Origin: Lophius americanus | Lineage: Eukaryota; Chordata; Actinopteri; Lophiiformes; Lophiidae | DNA: 64,000 nucleotides | Reading direction: 5' to 3' | Assembly (NCBI GenBank): GCA_037951165.1 | Contig: JBBDHG010000116.1 | Location: 3,731,501-3,795,500 of the forward strand | Shown: piece after piece, positions 38,349 through 54,081 of the stretch | How the letters are laid out: each line of letters begins with the position of its first letter | Position numbering within the stretch: the first letter of the stretch is position 1 | Notes under the pieces: model-generated | Databases searched by the model: none | What the model was told of the DNA's origin: nothing | What the model saw: the letters and a program-made list of their open reading frames with translations, nothing else | Made by a program: the position numbers and the translations under genes

Positions 38349-38454
38349 TGCAGTATTAGAGGACTAAATGAATGAAAGAACTAACATTTATATTCCTTAT
38401 ATCCAAACAAATACTTCATACTATTTATTAAACAGAACAACATTGTAAAAATTG

Positions 38455-38632
38455 GCTCTACGTTAGACCCATGCCTGAGGAGCAGTGGGCCGGCCCCAGG
38501 AAGAAAATTGGGGTTCGGAGTCTTGCTCAAGGACGCTATGACATGTAGATTGCTGGGATAGAACCACTAATCTTCCAGTTGGGGGAATACCACCCTTCCA
38601 GCTGAGCTACAGTGTCGGCAGGATCATGCACA
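38455..38632 (-). mobile_element. tRNA-derived SINE
   Basis: On the minus strand the head reads CTGTAGCTCAGCTGGAAGGG (A box) and TTAGTGGTTCTATCCCAGCA (B box). The body follows with ATGTCATAGCGTCCTTGAGC, AAGACTCCGAACCCC and CACTGCTCCTCAGGCATGGG. Diverged but nearly full length. Confidence 0.8.
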
Positions 38633-38689
38633 CACAACTATTTTGGCTGAGCACATATTGAGTCTCTATTTCTTATTGAAAAATCTGAC

Positions 38690-38790
38690 TGACCCTCTTT
38701 ATTATATGACCCAGTGGCAGCAGTAAGGGACCAAGGATAGAGCCCTGGGGGACAGCACAGTCCAAAGGGGCCGCAGAGGAGGAGGCTTAA
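38690..38790. other. Possible repeat fragment
   Basis: GACCAAGGATAGAGCCCTGG followed by GGGACAGCACAGTCC resembles a phrase that recurs in teleost genomes, but too little remains to name the element. Confidence 0.25.
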
Positions 38791-39260
38791 ACGATGATTG
38801 TTGAAAAAGTCCTACTCATTAAGTGGGTTTTTTATTTTTGGCATATTTAAGTGGTTTAGGGCTTACCAATAGAATGATGTAACTTGCTAAAACATAAAAA
38901 AAGGTTCAAATAGTTTTCTAAAAACATGCTTTTCCTAGTCATTGAACTAATCCTCAAATACAACATTTCATTTTTCTTTTGTCTGTCTTTTTATGGTAAA
39001 CTTTGAATGTCTAAGGTATACTTAATGAATAAAATTCAGAATTATGAAACGCAAAACAAATACTTTTCTTCATTGTTTTCTTTGGTGAGGACATTAAAGG
39101 GTTGAGAAGCAGGAGTTTCCATCCCGCAATACAGCAAACACAAGTCACCGATCCTTTCCAAATCACTACTATAGATCTTATTTTTTGTTTCCAAAACTCA
39201 ACTTGAGACTGGTTTCACGTCTAACACACGTTTGAAAGCCCCCATGTCGGGATGTCTTAG

Positions 39261-39352
39261 CGCTGAAGGACACCTTGTGTCTGGATGAGAAGCAGAAGGG
39301 CGTGAAACCTCAGCAGTATGTTTCAGGCTGGAACATGTCGGCGTGATTGATG
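39261..39352 (+). repeat. Local duplication, copy 2
   Basis: CGCTGAAGGACACCTTGTGT plus CTGGATGAGAAG, and then ACATGTCGGCGTGATTGATG after a 40-base gap. It is the direct-repeat partner of 38272-38348, about 1 kb away. Confidence 0.7.
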
Positions 39353-40944
39353 CACGGGTTTGCTCTGTCCTCTCTCTATTAGAATTAACAGCACATACAT
39401 CCCAACGTCCAGCGATTCTGGAACGGATGGTGTGCTATTATCTTCATCTTGATTGTTTTCATGACACACGGAGAAGAATAATTCATCAACAGCATCATTT
39501 CCAAGCATCCACGTCCATGAACACTTTGCATAAATAATGAAATGAGAGCAGAATATGGTGCTGATCCATGTGTGCATGTTTGCAGGCGGATCATGCCTGC
39601 AGTTTTGCACATGCACAACTTCTGGAATACCGACACATTTTCGGCTTCTGTGCACATGATGGTTCAGGATGGATCCTGCACACATATTTTAGAAACGGGA
39701 CTCCGGGTGTTTTGGCAGCTCCTCACATATTTGTTTAATGATCAGGGTCATCGTGGGTTCTTATTACCTCCCTCGTGTAAAAGGATTATCACAGCATTTA
39801 ATAACCCTCCCACACTCCTGGCTTCAACTAAGACGTCCTGATAATTATCAGAATTATCTTATTATTATTATTATGCCGGCTGTCTCGTAGTGTGAGTGCA
39901 GAAATGAGCCGTTGCTCCACTAACATCAGGATCCAAACATTTAAGCAGGTGCTTCCTTGAAGGCAACCGAAAAATGCACCACCTGAATTTGTGAAAGGAA
40001 AACCTATCTTCTCACGTCCATCACATTTGCCTCATACGCTCAAAAATAATATTAGTGATGGCTTGTATTTTATTAACAAACTACAAATATGTAAGTATTG
40101 AATGAGTTGGTGTTAAGAGTCATGAGATGACCCAAAGGGAATTCATGTTGATTAATTTCATTAATGGCCGTCCAATGGATTAATCGCTGGTTTTACAAAG
40201 AAGGCAATTATAAAAGATTACTCGTTATCTACTTATTAAATCTTTTGGATCCACTGCAAGACTTAATAAAGTCCGTCCAGCAACGCTGGAGGCTTGAAAA
40301 CTCTTCACAACTAAGGTAATATCCTGGATGAGGACAATGACAAAAGGTCGTTGATCACTACAGGTACATGTGACACACACACACCTGCCAGGCCTCATTG
40401 TGTTTATGCCTGTTGTAACAACACTTCTTTTCTTTCTCATATATTTATGTTTTTGTTTAACTTTGCATATACATGGTTTCTCTTTGCTTTCAGTTGGAAT
40501 AAAAGTGCGTCGAAAATTGTTTCCTGGAATTTGTTGCTGAAGTATTCTCAATGGGCTTCTATGATTATTGCTAAACTTTGACTGTTAGAAGATAGCAATG
40601 ATTATATTTTGTTGGATAATTTGTAAAGTGGTCTTCAGTCTGAAGCCACCACGCTATTGTGGAGTAAATAAAGCGTTCCAAAGTACTTATAACCTTTAAT
40701 TGGTGTTCTTTGTTCAGATCTTGGAGGCATAAAGTCAAGTCCTGTTACCGCCGCAACATTTTTCATTATATTTCTTGAAATTAGTTTTGCCGCCTGATGA
40801 CTGAATGAACAAATTGCTTTGACATTAAAACGAGAGAATGGGTCATCCTTGACGTTAGACCACCAATCTCTTCATTCAGTTTGAGTCAACTGAATAAAAC
40901 GATTGGATGAAACACGACCAAGCAGAGACTTTGTTTAGTTTCCT
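39353..40944. other. Intronic sequence without recognised features
   Basis: Open frames of 60-120 residues overlap on both strands at 39323-39841, but none shows a known domain or splice context. Confidence 0.4.
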
Positions 40945-41356
40945 GTAGAGGTGCACCAATTGTAATAGTCTTATCGATCACTGATTTAATAAAGTCCGAC
41001 CGGATGATACCAATTTTGGCCTATTCTGGGGTTTTGTCTTGATCGTTTTAAGACCATATTTGACAGCATGCATACATTCAAACATACAGCGGGCTCACGG
41101 CTGTCTCTGCGCTCACTAGCTCTAGCTGCTCTGCTAAAGTTAGCTTCTTGAAACTTCACCTCGGGGTGATTAAAATTGGTGAAATTGCGAGTTTTGTGTT
41201 TTCTTCATTCCCGGGGAGAGAGATTTCCAAACTGGTGAGATGTTTATAGCCATGGTAGCTCATACACGGAATCGGCTCAAGGGAGGTGGCTCAGCCGATC
41301 AACGATCACATCAAACTAGGCCTCCCAGTGCTGATCGATCGTTGCACCTCTAGGAG
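40945..41356. mobile_element. Non-autonomous hAT-type MITE
   Basis: Bounded by TAGAGGTGCACCAATTG on the left and CGATCGTTGCACCTCTA on the right, a 10-bp inverted TAGAGGTGCA/TGCACCTCTA end. This is the terminal motif of many fish hAT MITEs (AGGGGTGCA). Sub-terminal CTTATCGATCACTGATT and GCCGATCAACGATCACA are also inverted-like. No transposase is inside. A clear 8-bp target duplication was not found. Confidence 0.6.
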
Positions 41357-42039
<683 letters not shown>

Positions 42040-42149
42040 CTTTCTTCTGACAGAGAACATCTTTAAAGGGATTTGTTTGTCGTCCTCAGGTGCTGAGGGG
42101 ACTTTGGATTTAAACAGAGTGGAGAATCTCATTACCTGAGTGATGCATT

Positions 42150-42365
42150 GCTTGTGTTTACATGCGTTATTCCAAAGCGGCTTTGACAGTCCTTCATTCT
42201 TCCGCCTCACTCCCTCTCTCTCGCTTGGTAAAAAAAAGTTCCAATCGCAATAACATTCCGGCCGTCGCTGCCACAGAAGCCGAGGGATCAATTGGCTCTT
42301 TTTCCCAGAGCCCGGCTCTAAACCGACAGCATGGCTTGGTAGAATTATCAAACTGAAGTATGGCC
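42150..42365. promoter_or_regulatory. Candidate conserved non-coding element between two TG tracts
   Basis: ATTCCAAAGCGGCTTTGACA, GTTCCAATCGCAATAACATT, CCGGCCGTCGCTGCCACAGA and GCCGAGGGATCAATTGGCTC form complex, CpG-containing sequence flanked on both sides by long (TG)n tracts. No coding signal. Regulatory role inferred. Confidence 0.25.
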
Positions 42366-42408
42366 ACCGGCTACAGCAGAGAGATGACACACACAGACAT
42401 AAACAATG

Positions 42409-42510
<102 letters not shown>

Positions 42511-42539
42511 TTTGTTTAGGGTTATGATAATGCCAGTCG

Positions 42540-43290
42540 ACAAAATGAGTTATACACTCCTCCTATACAAGCATGTCCTCTTCAACCACATCCAGAAACC
42601 TCCTCATTGGTCCTCCTCATTGCCTGGAACTCCTGCCTGGAACTTCCAGCATCCATCCAAACAGATCCCCTGTACATCCTTGTCACATTTCCAAACCATC
42701 TCAATCTGGCTTCTCTTACTTTGTCTCCAAGACCTCTTTTGGTCCGTGTCTCTGAACCATCCAGCAGAGCTGCTCTCTCTACCATCTAGTAAACATTTCC
42801 CATCATTCTTGCTGCTACTCTTCTGTCACACTTTCTATGTATCTAAGTAGACACCTGCACCTTCTCCACCTCTACTCCCTGCATCCTAACTGCTCCACCT
42901 GCCTCCCTGCCATTCATGCACATGTATTCTGACTTGTGCATACCTCCACCTCTCCAGGTTATCTTCCACTGGCTCACACTACCGATCACAATGTAAACCA
43001 CAAACAAAATAGTTCACAGAGATTCCTGTCTAACAACATCAGCAAACAAGAAGGGGCTCAGAGTCGATCCTTGATGCAGTCCCACCTCCACCTTGAACCC
43101 ATTGATCACTCTTACTGCCCATCTCACCGCTTTCATGCGGCTCTCCAACATATCCTGTTCCACTCTAACAGACTTCTCCGTCACTCCAGACTTCCTCATG
43201 CAGTCCCACAATTCCTCCGTCGATACACTTAATAAAACATTTAATGTTTTATTAAGCTTGTTGCTTAACTCTTGACAACAAGCAGAGGAG
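42540..43290 (-). mobile_element. RTE-like LINE reverse-transcriptase remnant
   Basis: Read from 43230 downward on the minus strand, the translation gives EELWDCMRKSGVTEKSVRVE, a QDM...VRWAVRVINGFKVEVGLHQG run and STLSPFLFADVV. This is the reverse-transcriptase block (GLHQGSALSPFLF) of RTE-type elements found in many animals. Further down (42780-42590), GLGDKVREARLRWFGNVTRM matches the C-terminal RLRWFGHV motif. The sequence between, including the catalytic FADD box, is deleted or frameshifted. It is a dead, 5'-truncated copy lying against a (GT)n tract. Confidence 0.85.
43228..43256. repeat. Perfect 14-bp palindrome inside the LINE remnant
   Basis: CTTAATAAAACATT, one base, then AATGTTTTATTAAG: two perfect inverted arms. 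It sits at the upstream edge of the recognisable reverse-transcriptase homology. Confidence 0.85.
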
Positions 43291-46200
43291 GCTGGTTCAC
43301 ACAGGTAGATGGTCATCCACTGTTTCGGAGAGGCAAGAGGGAGATTAAAAATATAAAGAGTAATGGTTAGATATAAACGATTATTAAATCTCAGTACCAT
43401 TTATAAAGTCCTTTATATAAATCCATTATTGAAATTCGGATTTTGCATCAACAGCAGCATCTGTACGACAGGCAAGGGGAAAAGGTCTGTGTTGAGAATG
43501 GTGGAGCAAAGACGAGGGCACACCTCGCTGTCCCCCTCTAGAGATCTCCTCCAACTATGTATTATATTTCAAAGGGTCGCTGCCATTAGCCAAAACATGT
43601 GACATGATGTTCAAAGGGAGATCGCCCTCTCTAACCAACAACCACAACACAATATTGACATTTCGCTGGTCCGATGAGTATTTCCACATTTCCTGTAGGG
43701 CGCTCAAGGGTGACGTACTGGTGGAGGAGAGATTGATTCATTGCCAACTACTTTCAAATTATAACCTTGTTAGCTTAGAAGTTAGCCAGCAGCCCTGAAA
43801 AGCTTACCAGTGAGGATGAATGAAGTTTGTTCTTCAGGTTACAGGTGACACAGTTTTTAAATCAGACCATGAGGATCATCAGTAAACGCCTCGTGTGATT
43901 AAAGAAAGTTTTATTTCAAATTTATTTTAAAATAAATCTCTCCCTCCTACCCATATTTTAAACTCACCGGCCGCCATTTTACAACGAGGCTCTAGTAATT
44001 AATCAAGACATGGATCAGAACGATGAGGAGCATCTAGATGGACGGAAGAAGAAACAACTCTAAAGACCCAAACAGGCTGATGGAGAAGGGGAAGCAAATA
44101 CTCTTATAGGCGTCAGATAAATGTTGGCTCACTATCTAGAAAGCAACCGGGGACTATTTCCCTCAATATATAATGAGTTCTACCAGCTTTTTAATAATCC
44201 ATTAAGAGTTCTCAAACTAATTAATTACTTAATTGTAAACCATTCATAAACCTCTAATTGTAAAGTGGTACCAAAAAGACTATCCTCAGCTGGAGATGTT
44301 CCCTCCGGGCCAGCGGCTGCCTTTCTCCTCATCTTTCCGAGCAGCGGCGTCTCTTTGTTGACGCTGCAGACGTCTGAAATCACCTCACGCCACTGTTGTG
44401 ACAAGCAGCATTCCAAACAGTAATTCAATTTGTCGCTGCTTTATATCGATATTCTCGCTCACAGGCGCACACGTCCTTTCAATCAAGCCGGAGTAAACCA
44501 GAGAGAGAAGGCAAGCGACGGAGAGAGAGAGTGCGATAGAGGGAGCGGTCTGGCAGCTCTCAGAGCATGTTCCAGCGCCAGATCACAGCACACGGCCTCG
44601 TCTTCTTCATGTAAAACATTCACAGTTTTTGACAGCCCGTTTGTTAGAAACCACCCAAGGAACATGCAGAGCTGAGATGAAAAAGACCTCAGTTTAGAAT
44701 TATTGCCTTTTTCTTTCTTTTCCTTTCTTTCCTCCCACACTCTCACCACCGCCAACACCCCTCCCCTGATACTCTGGTCCTCTAATTGCTATCTACATGA
44801 GTCACTGTTGATCGGCCGGGGCTTCTATTTTTTTTTTTTGCCAAGGATTACAACTGGCAATCTTCACATCCATCAACATGTGCTAATTCTTGATTTACTG
44901 CTTCCAGTTCCAGTTACCTTGTGCATGTGAGTAGTTGTGTGTGAAGCTGGCACAGCGACCCGGCTCTCTGTTCTTTGTAGAACTCGGGCTGCAGAGTATC
45001 CTTTGAGCTGCTGACAGCCCTGATTACAAGTCCGTGTGGTCCGAGACAAAAAGTCCAACTACACTAATATCATAGCTTCTCAATGATATCATGAATTAAC
45101 AAATAAGCTTTGAAGCAATGTACGTATGTCTACTGTATATTTTTGTATTTCAGACAAGCCGTTCTATTTCTGTAACTGCCCGTGTTCTCAGGCTTGTGCA
45201 AAATGCTTCAAGCTGTTGTGCCATTGGCTTAAGAGAGAAACTGAAAATACAAAAGGCGGAGTTCAGATGTTGGGTTTGATAGAAAGATGGGATGGCTCAG
45301 TGCAGCGAGAAGAAGATCCAATCTCTAAATGTGTAGCTGTGGAGGTGAAATGCTGGAGAACCCCACTGAGTTACTTTTGACAACTCTCTGAGGGGCTCTA
45401 TAGGGAGAGCTGTCCCTCTGCAGTCAGCAGGTGGGTGGGCACATCTCACACCACCCCCTCACACACGTGATACATGCAAACCTTCTTATTCCAAATACTG
45501 TCAGTATGCATGTACAGTATCTAAATAATACTGCTGTCAGATGAAAAGTAGGGTTTTTAAGGCGAAATGTCATCATTTTATACATCATCAAGTCAAATGA
45601 TAGGGTTTTTATATTCAAAAATTACCTTTCATTATTATTTTGTAAAATTAGATTCCACAGTCAAAAGGTAAGATAATGAATGTTATTTGTTCCTTATTGT
45701 GGTAATGTTGACAGTCACGGTGGAGGCCGATTCCCTCCCCTTCAACAGAGGGGAAGAAAACCCAATTTTTTATACATATATTACATTATTATTATATTTA
45801 TTATATTATTATTATTATTATATATATTTTGTAAGAGAGGATGATCATTATTGTTTTGCTGAAGGAAAAAGAACAGTGTTAAATTTTGCCATTAAAAAAA
45901 GGCAAACATGAAGACCAGACCCGTGAAACCATTAAGAAGTAAACTGGACGGCTCTGCATTTCTACTAATATTGGAATTGGCCGAGTTGGGGGTGGTGCTG
46001 TTAAAACTTGCGCCCAGAGCAGAGAGCCACCTTGCCCGGAAACTTTCCAAACCCTCAGTCACCTGCTGACTTGAATTCCTCGGGTGGACTGCATGGACAT
46101 CACCATTTACCTCTCAACAGTTTTATGAGTCTGGTCTTCAGGTTTGCTTCAAGAGTGAGGTTTCACACTTTCTTGTACTAAAAAAGTCAGTATGATTCTA

Positions 46201-46319
46201 CATTAGCAAAAACATATTCATCTTCTTCCATAGTTTTAAGAGCTCTCTACCCCAAATAATAAATAAAAATAATCCTCCATAAATGTGAAGAGTCCCCACC
46301 AGAGTGAGTGTTTCTGCTC
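43291..46319. other. Intronic sequence, one CpG-richer purine block
   Basis: About 3 kb without recognised exon or named repeat. A block at 44440-44680 is CpG-richer and GA-rich (GAAGGCAAGCGACGGAGAGA). A (TTA)n patch lies at about 45780-45825. Confidence 0.4.
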
Positions 46320-46432
46320 TCTCGTGGATGGCTCGAATGCAGAGAAATAATTTGACTACATTGTACTGTGTGTGACTGATAGTGATTAATAAAGTATAAA
46401 TTATTATTATCATTATTATTACGTTAAGCTTG
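46320..46432 (+). mobile_element. tRNA-SINE 3' end
   Basis: AATGCAGAGAAATAATTTGA, CTACATTGTACTGTGTGTGA and GATTAATAAAGTATAAATTA followed by TTATTATCATTATT are the body and tail of the SINE type seen at 1145-1393. The tRNA-like head is absent. Confidence 0.6.
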
Positions 46433-46454
46433 TCGGCTCTAGGCGGCTTTACAA

Positions 46455-46630
46455 AAGCAGCAGCACAACATCGTAGCATCCATGGAAGAGGACCAGCTGC
46501 TTCTATAGCTATAAAGGGATTATTCTGGGCTAACGATAAAAAGCTATTTATTTTTAGCTGGTTATGCACTCATAAAAATAAACCTAAAAATATTAAATTT
46601 GAATTATTCAAGGAGATACTAAAGCTTTGA
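46455..46630 (+). repeat. Dispersed repeat family C, copy 2
   Basis: GCAGCACAACATCGTAGCAT, CATGGAAGAGGACCAGCTGC, TTATTTTTAGCTGGTTATGC and TTATTCAAGGAGATACTAAA align with 29945-30140. Non-coding. Confidence 0.65.
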
Positions 46631-47110
46631 AAATAAAACAGGGTACGACACCTATAACCAAGACAATGACCCTACAAAATAAACCAAAAGAAACGGAAAT
46701 ATGACAATCCTGTGAATAAATAGAAGCAAAGCAACCCATATTCATACGGTCCGCTCACTGAACCCCTCCACAAAGGTCCAACCAAACATTCTCATGGTTT
46801 CAGATTATAGAATGTATGTAGTACAGCCCAATTGGAGAAACCGTTTTAGGAACTGAATCAACATGAACAATTGTGCCAGGATGGGACTGCTCTCATCTTG
46901 AATAAAGAGTCAGAGCAGTTATGGGAGGCCATTGATCGTCTTCATACAAGAACATGCCTAAAAATGTAGGTGGAAGTAAATACTTTGCAGACTCACTGGA
47001 CCAATAACCTTACCATCAGTATGATTCCAAATACGTGTGCATATTGTGGCTTATATATTAAGATGTGTTTGTGCTGGCACCAGAGTTAAGCTCATTGATT
47101 TTTTTTTTTA
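46631..47110. other. Intronic sequence without recognised features
   Basis: No supported gene. The stretch with TTGAATAAAGAGTCAGAGCA (about 46898) is vaguely transposon-like but not assignable. Confidence 0.35.
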
Positions 47111-49892
<2,782 letters not shown>

Positions 49893-50117
49893 CAAGCCAG
49901 CATGCACCCATTCACACATGTTCATACAGGGGTGACAGGGGCTACCATGACAGGCGGCCCCTGCTCATCATGAGAAAGAACCATACAGGTAGTCATTATG
50001 GCACCAATGGAACAAATTGGGCTTCAGTATCTTGCTTGGATTGTTGGGCTTGGGCTCAAACCACCAGCCTTCCCATAAGTGGGTGACGGCTGTACCTTCT
50101 CAGCAACAGCTGCCCCA
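49893..50117 (-). mobile_element. tRNA-derived SINE
   Basis: On the minus strand GGGCAGCTGTTGCTGAGAAG (A-box region) and GGCTGGTGGTTTGAGCCCAA (B box) head the element. CAAGCAAGATACTGAAGCCC, ATTGGTGCCATAATGACTAC and CATGATGAGCAGGGGCCGCC follow. This parallels the body of the SINE at 11228-11395. Confidence 0.75.
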
Positions 50118-50735
50118 ATCAGTCTCTGACATTATTGTTGTGGAATTTTGGCCCACCTTCTGAAGTGCAGCCGCAGTGGAGGGTGGGCCTTTCAGATCCT
50201 GCCACAGCATCTAGCTGGGGTTCAAGTCCAGACTTTGACTGAGCCAGTCACAAACTTTGATTGTATTCCTTCTGAACCGCTCAGAGGTCATCTTATGGTT
50301 TGAATGATTGTTTTCCTGCATGACCCAGTTGCACTTGAGCTTCATATCACAGACTGATAACCCAACATTCCCCTTTATGTGTAGAGAGCAGAATCCATGT
50401 TTCCCTCAATTATGGCAAGTCGTCCTGGTCCTGAAGCAGCAGACCATCTCCACAACATTCAGCTGCCTGCTCCAGGTTTGACCGGTGGTTATAATGTTCT
50501 TTTAGTGCAGCGCTGTGTCCGTTGGGATCCAACAGCTTAGATTTGATGTAGCTCCGATGTCCTGTTGTTCACCGATTCACAGCACTGTTGTGCAAAATAT
50601 TCTCTAGAGATTTCAGAGCATGAATGCTCAGTTGCCTTAGAGAAATATTCCCTCTCTTGCTGCATGGGATAGAGGAAGTCCTGGAATGTCTAGGAATACG
50701 AAGAGTAACGTTTCTCTGCTGTAACAAAGAGACTA
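50118..50735 (-). mobile_element. Degenerate Tc1-like transposon remnant
   Basis: On the minus strand, AGTCAAAGTCTGGACTTGAA then CCCCAGCTAGATGCTGTGGC is the S-K-S-x-D-L-N-P...L-W region with the last acidic residue of a Tc1 DDE transposase. On plus, GATCCTGCCACAGCATCTAG and AATTATGGCAAGTCGTCCTG match the reverse complement of a very common fish Tc1 copy. It is broken by many indels and abuts the SINE at 49893-50117. Confidence 0.7.
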
Positions 50736-50954
50736 AAATGACGATGGAGGATCAGGTGAGCAACAACATTTGAATAAATTATCTTTAATTTACATCCTTT
50801 CAGGGCATCAGAATGCTCCTTTCCAAAGCCCTGCACCATGGTCCCATATTTATACTGTAGTCACTGGTGATCATTGTACAAAGTAATCCAAACTAATGAA
50901 GCTCTAATAAAAACCTTCAGGAGGACTATCGCTTGCTCATACGAATCTGTCGTT

Positions 50955-51335
50955 CACAACTTTTCACATGCTGCCCCTCAGTTACCCGCTCTGCTCATCC
51001 GCCAGCCACGTCTTTCCTAAATCACAACGGTACACCTTCATCATTAGCCTATCATCTTCCTACATCCCATCTCTTTCATCTAGTTCTACTCTCATGCTGA
51101 AGGAACTGCACCTTCCTATCTCCATCAAGACCCCCGTCTCAGCAGAGTCAACAGCCACCGCCACCACCAAGATCCACACTCCAAGGGGGGAAATAACTTT
51201 GCTGCTGCTCATGCCAGATACAATCCAAAACACAATCTCTCTGGAGAGTCTGAGCACAAAGAAGTTCTAACAGACTAATCATCATATCATCTGTTATAAT
51301 AAACCATCGTAACTTTATCCCCTGTCCCCTCCTGA
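50955..51335 (+). repeat. Dispersed repeat family A, copy 4
   Basis: TTTTCACATGCTGCCCCTCA at the start; CCTATCTCCATCAAGACC, CTCAGCAGAGTCAACAGCCA and AAGATCCACACTCCAAGGGG in the core; GGAGAGTCTGAGCACAAAGA and CAGACTAATCATCATATCAT at the end. Same orientation as the other three copies. Confidence 0.7.
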
Positions 51336-51988
<653 letters not shown>

Positions 51989-52884
51989 AAGAATGGCTCT
52001 GTATTATTATATCTTCCATGTCTGTGTGCACACCTGCATCAACCATGATTTCTCATGCAAATAAAGGCAAGCAGCTCATTAAAAACCATAATGGCTCCCT
52101 TCTAAATACGCAATTTAAATTCAACCAAGGCTGTGTTTAGATTAGATGTATGTTGCAGGCGGATAATCCTTAGACCAAACTGGCTTAAAAAAAAGGAAAA
52201 AAAGTGCTCTTGTGATCTGAAGGTGGTGGGGACTTGAGGGGATTGAAAACAGGGGCAGGAGGTTGTTTCATCAAATGTTCTTTATGAAAATCAAGTGATG
52301 GGAACTGTAAAAAACTTTCCGACTGACGGAATAAATAGAAGAAAGGAAATAAAGATGAGAATGAGGAATGTTTGTGACAAATATATTCAGATTGATGATG
52401 TCAGCTAAAAAACTAAGTTTCTAGTGTAAGCTGCTGCTGTGAATGCCACCCAGACAGGCGTCACTGGGGAGAGCGGTGTTATTTGATATGCGTCAGGTGA
52501 CAGCACTAGCAACTGCAGACAGACAGACAGGCTAAACACAATATTGAGGCTGTCGTGTCACCACTGGAGCTCTGGCCTCTTTATAACAATGGCAGGTTCG
52601 GTGTGTCAGATGCATGTAGTCTTTCAGTGTTACGGATAGAAATTTCTGAACGTTTGATTTTCAACGGCTCGGGACCGCTGCAGGAATGATATTGACACTT
52701 TGATTGGGGAATAAGACAACAATTGAATGGATGAATGTCCCCAGTATTAATCCTACCGAGGTTTAGATCTATTACCATTGCTGTAGATGAAGAAAACCCT
52801 TCACCTCTCTGATTTCTTCCTGAAATATTCTAATCTCTATGGGATAAATGCTATGAAATTTGTTCGACACCAGTGGAGCAAACA
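51989..52884. other. Intronic sequence without recognised features
   Basis: Complex sequence around 52430-52540 (ACAGGCGTCACTGGGGAGAG, GATATGCGTCAGGTGACAGC) could be conserved. Nothing else recognised. Confidence 0.35.
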
Positions 52885-53110
52885 AGCAAACAAGTACATT
52901 TTATTTATAGCATCAAATCAAAACAAATGTTATCTCAAGGTACTTTCCAAAAACAGGAGAGGTTAAAACCATACACTTAACTCTACAGAGACCCAACTAT
53001 TCCTACACGAGAGAGAATATGGAAGAGATTCTGCCCTGATCGGTTGGGTTGAGAGAGTGAGAGGGGGGAGAGTGATGCTGCCCATTGCAGCATTGTAAGG
53101 GAAATTTGTG
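52885..53110. repeat. Teleost dispersed repeat with TTTATTTATAGC/CAAGGTACTTT block
   Basis: CATTTTATTTATAGCATCAA, ATGTTATCTCAAGGTACTTT, TACAGAGACCCAACTATTCC and CTGATCGGTTGGGTTGAGAG correspond to an abundant fish repeat (TTTATATAGCGCCAAATCA, CTCAAGGCGCTTTACA, GAGACCCAACA, CCGGTTGGGTTAGAG). The central AGGAAAAACTCCC part is missing from this copy. Confidence 0.6.
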
Positions 53111-53194
53111 CTACAGGAGCTCTTTTGTGTAATTGGACAAAAATGGCTAGCCCTCGCTCCCCATGTGCTTCAATGAGATTTAAACGCCCATGAC

Positions 53195-53515
53195 CCTGTC
53201 ACCGGTTCACCAGTTATCCTTCCACACATCACTTTGGAACTTACTAACCACTGCAGATTGCAAACAGCCAACTAGATCTGCAGTTCTTGAGACGCTCATT
53301 CCCTCTCATCTAGCTATCCCTATATGGACCTTTTCAAAGTCGCTCAGATCTTTACAATTGCTTACAGATCCTTGCAGACCAACCTCAAGACAAAGTGTTC
53401 CCTTATGCCTAATATATCTCACTCACTGGCATGTGTCATTGCAGCAAGATAACGTTATTACGACTTCTCATATCAGTGGTTATAATGTTATGGATGATCG
53501 CTGTACATGCTGTGG
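53195..53515 (+). repeat. Teleost dispersed repeat ending TCAGTGGTTATAATGTTATGG
   Basis: CAACTAGATCTGCAGTTCTT, TTTTCAAAGTCGCTCAGATC, TGCCTAATATATCTCACTCA, AACGTTATTACGACTTCTCA and ATCAGTGGTTATAATGTTAT followed by GGATGATCGCTGTA match a recurrent fish repeat. A 109-residue open frame covers it but is incidental. Class uncertain (DNA transposon or SINE). Confidence 0.6.
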
Positions 53516-54081
53516 ATGAGTTAAGTATCACTTACTGATTAGTTCTATTTTTAAAATCTTTTCACTAAATTCAGCCTTCCCCTACTTTCATTTATTTCCG
53601 TCCATGAGGGCTCTTAAACCACGAAGTGGCATGAATTACCCACAATTCTCTTATGGGGGCGGAGGTGGGGACGGAGGTTTTGGACTGTCAGCACCCCTTT
53701 CGTTGCTAATTAATCACTTAGGCTACTGTGAGACGGGGACAAAGACACACATTCCAAAATAAGATATGCAAAATTAAAGTGTGATCCGTCATGTCCTAAA
53801 AAACAATCAATCAATACCGAACCTCCATTAATGTTGTGGGGTGTTTCCTCGCTGATGTCAAATCAGACACACACAGATGAGGATGATGATGCTGTTCATC
53901 ACTGTAGAGATCCGACAGAAATAGAGGAAGAGGGCAGAGAAACACGGAGATCCGTATCCATCGAGATCCCTGGGGTCGGTCTCTCTCTAGTCAGTCAGAG
54001 ACTAGAGAGAGAGAGGGACAAAAAGAGCGTTTTCTCTTGACTTCTCGAGACCTCACGTGAACCAGGAAGAGGTCTCTTCTT
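53516..54081. other. Intronic sequence without recognised features
   Basis: Includes an AGTCAGTCAGAGACTAGAGAG patch near 53990 and no supported gene. Confidence 0.4.

Noticed and set aside
43014..43400. Reverse-transcriptase-like frame as a functional gene
   Set aside because: The catalytic FADD part is lost and the frames are broken. It is a 5'-truncated LINE relic.
53190..53519. 109-residue plus-strand frame
   Set aside because: It lies wholly within a common teleost dispersed repeat and has no protein match I recognise.
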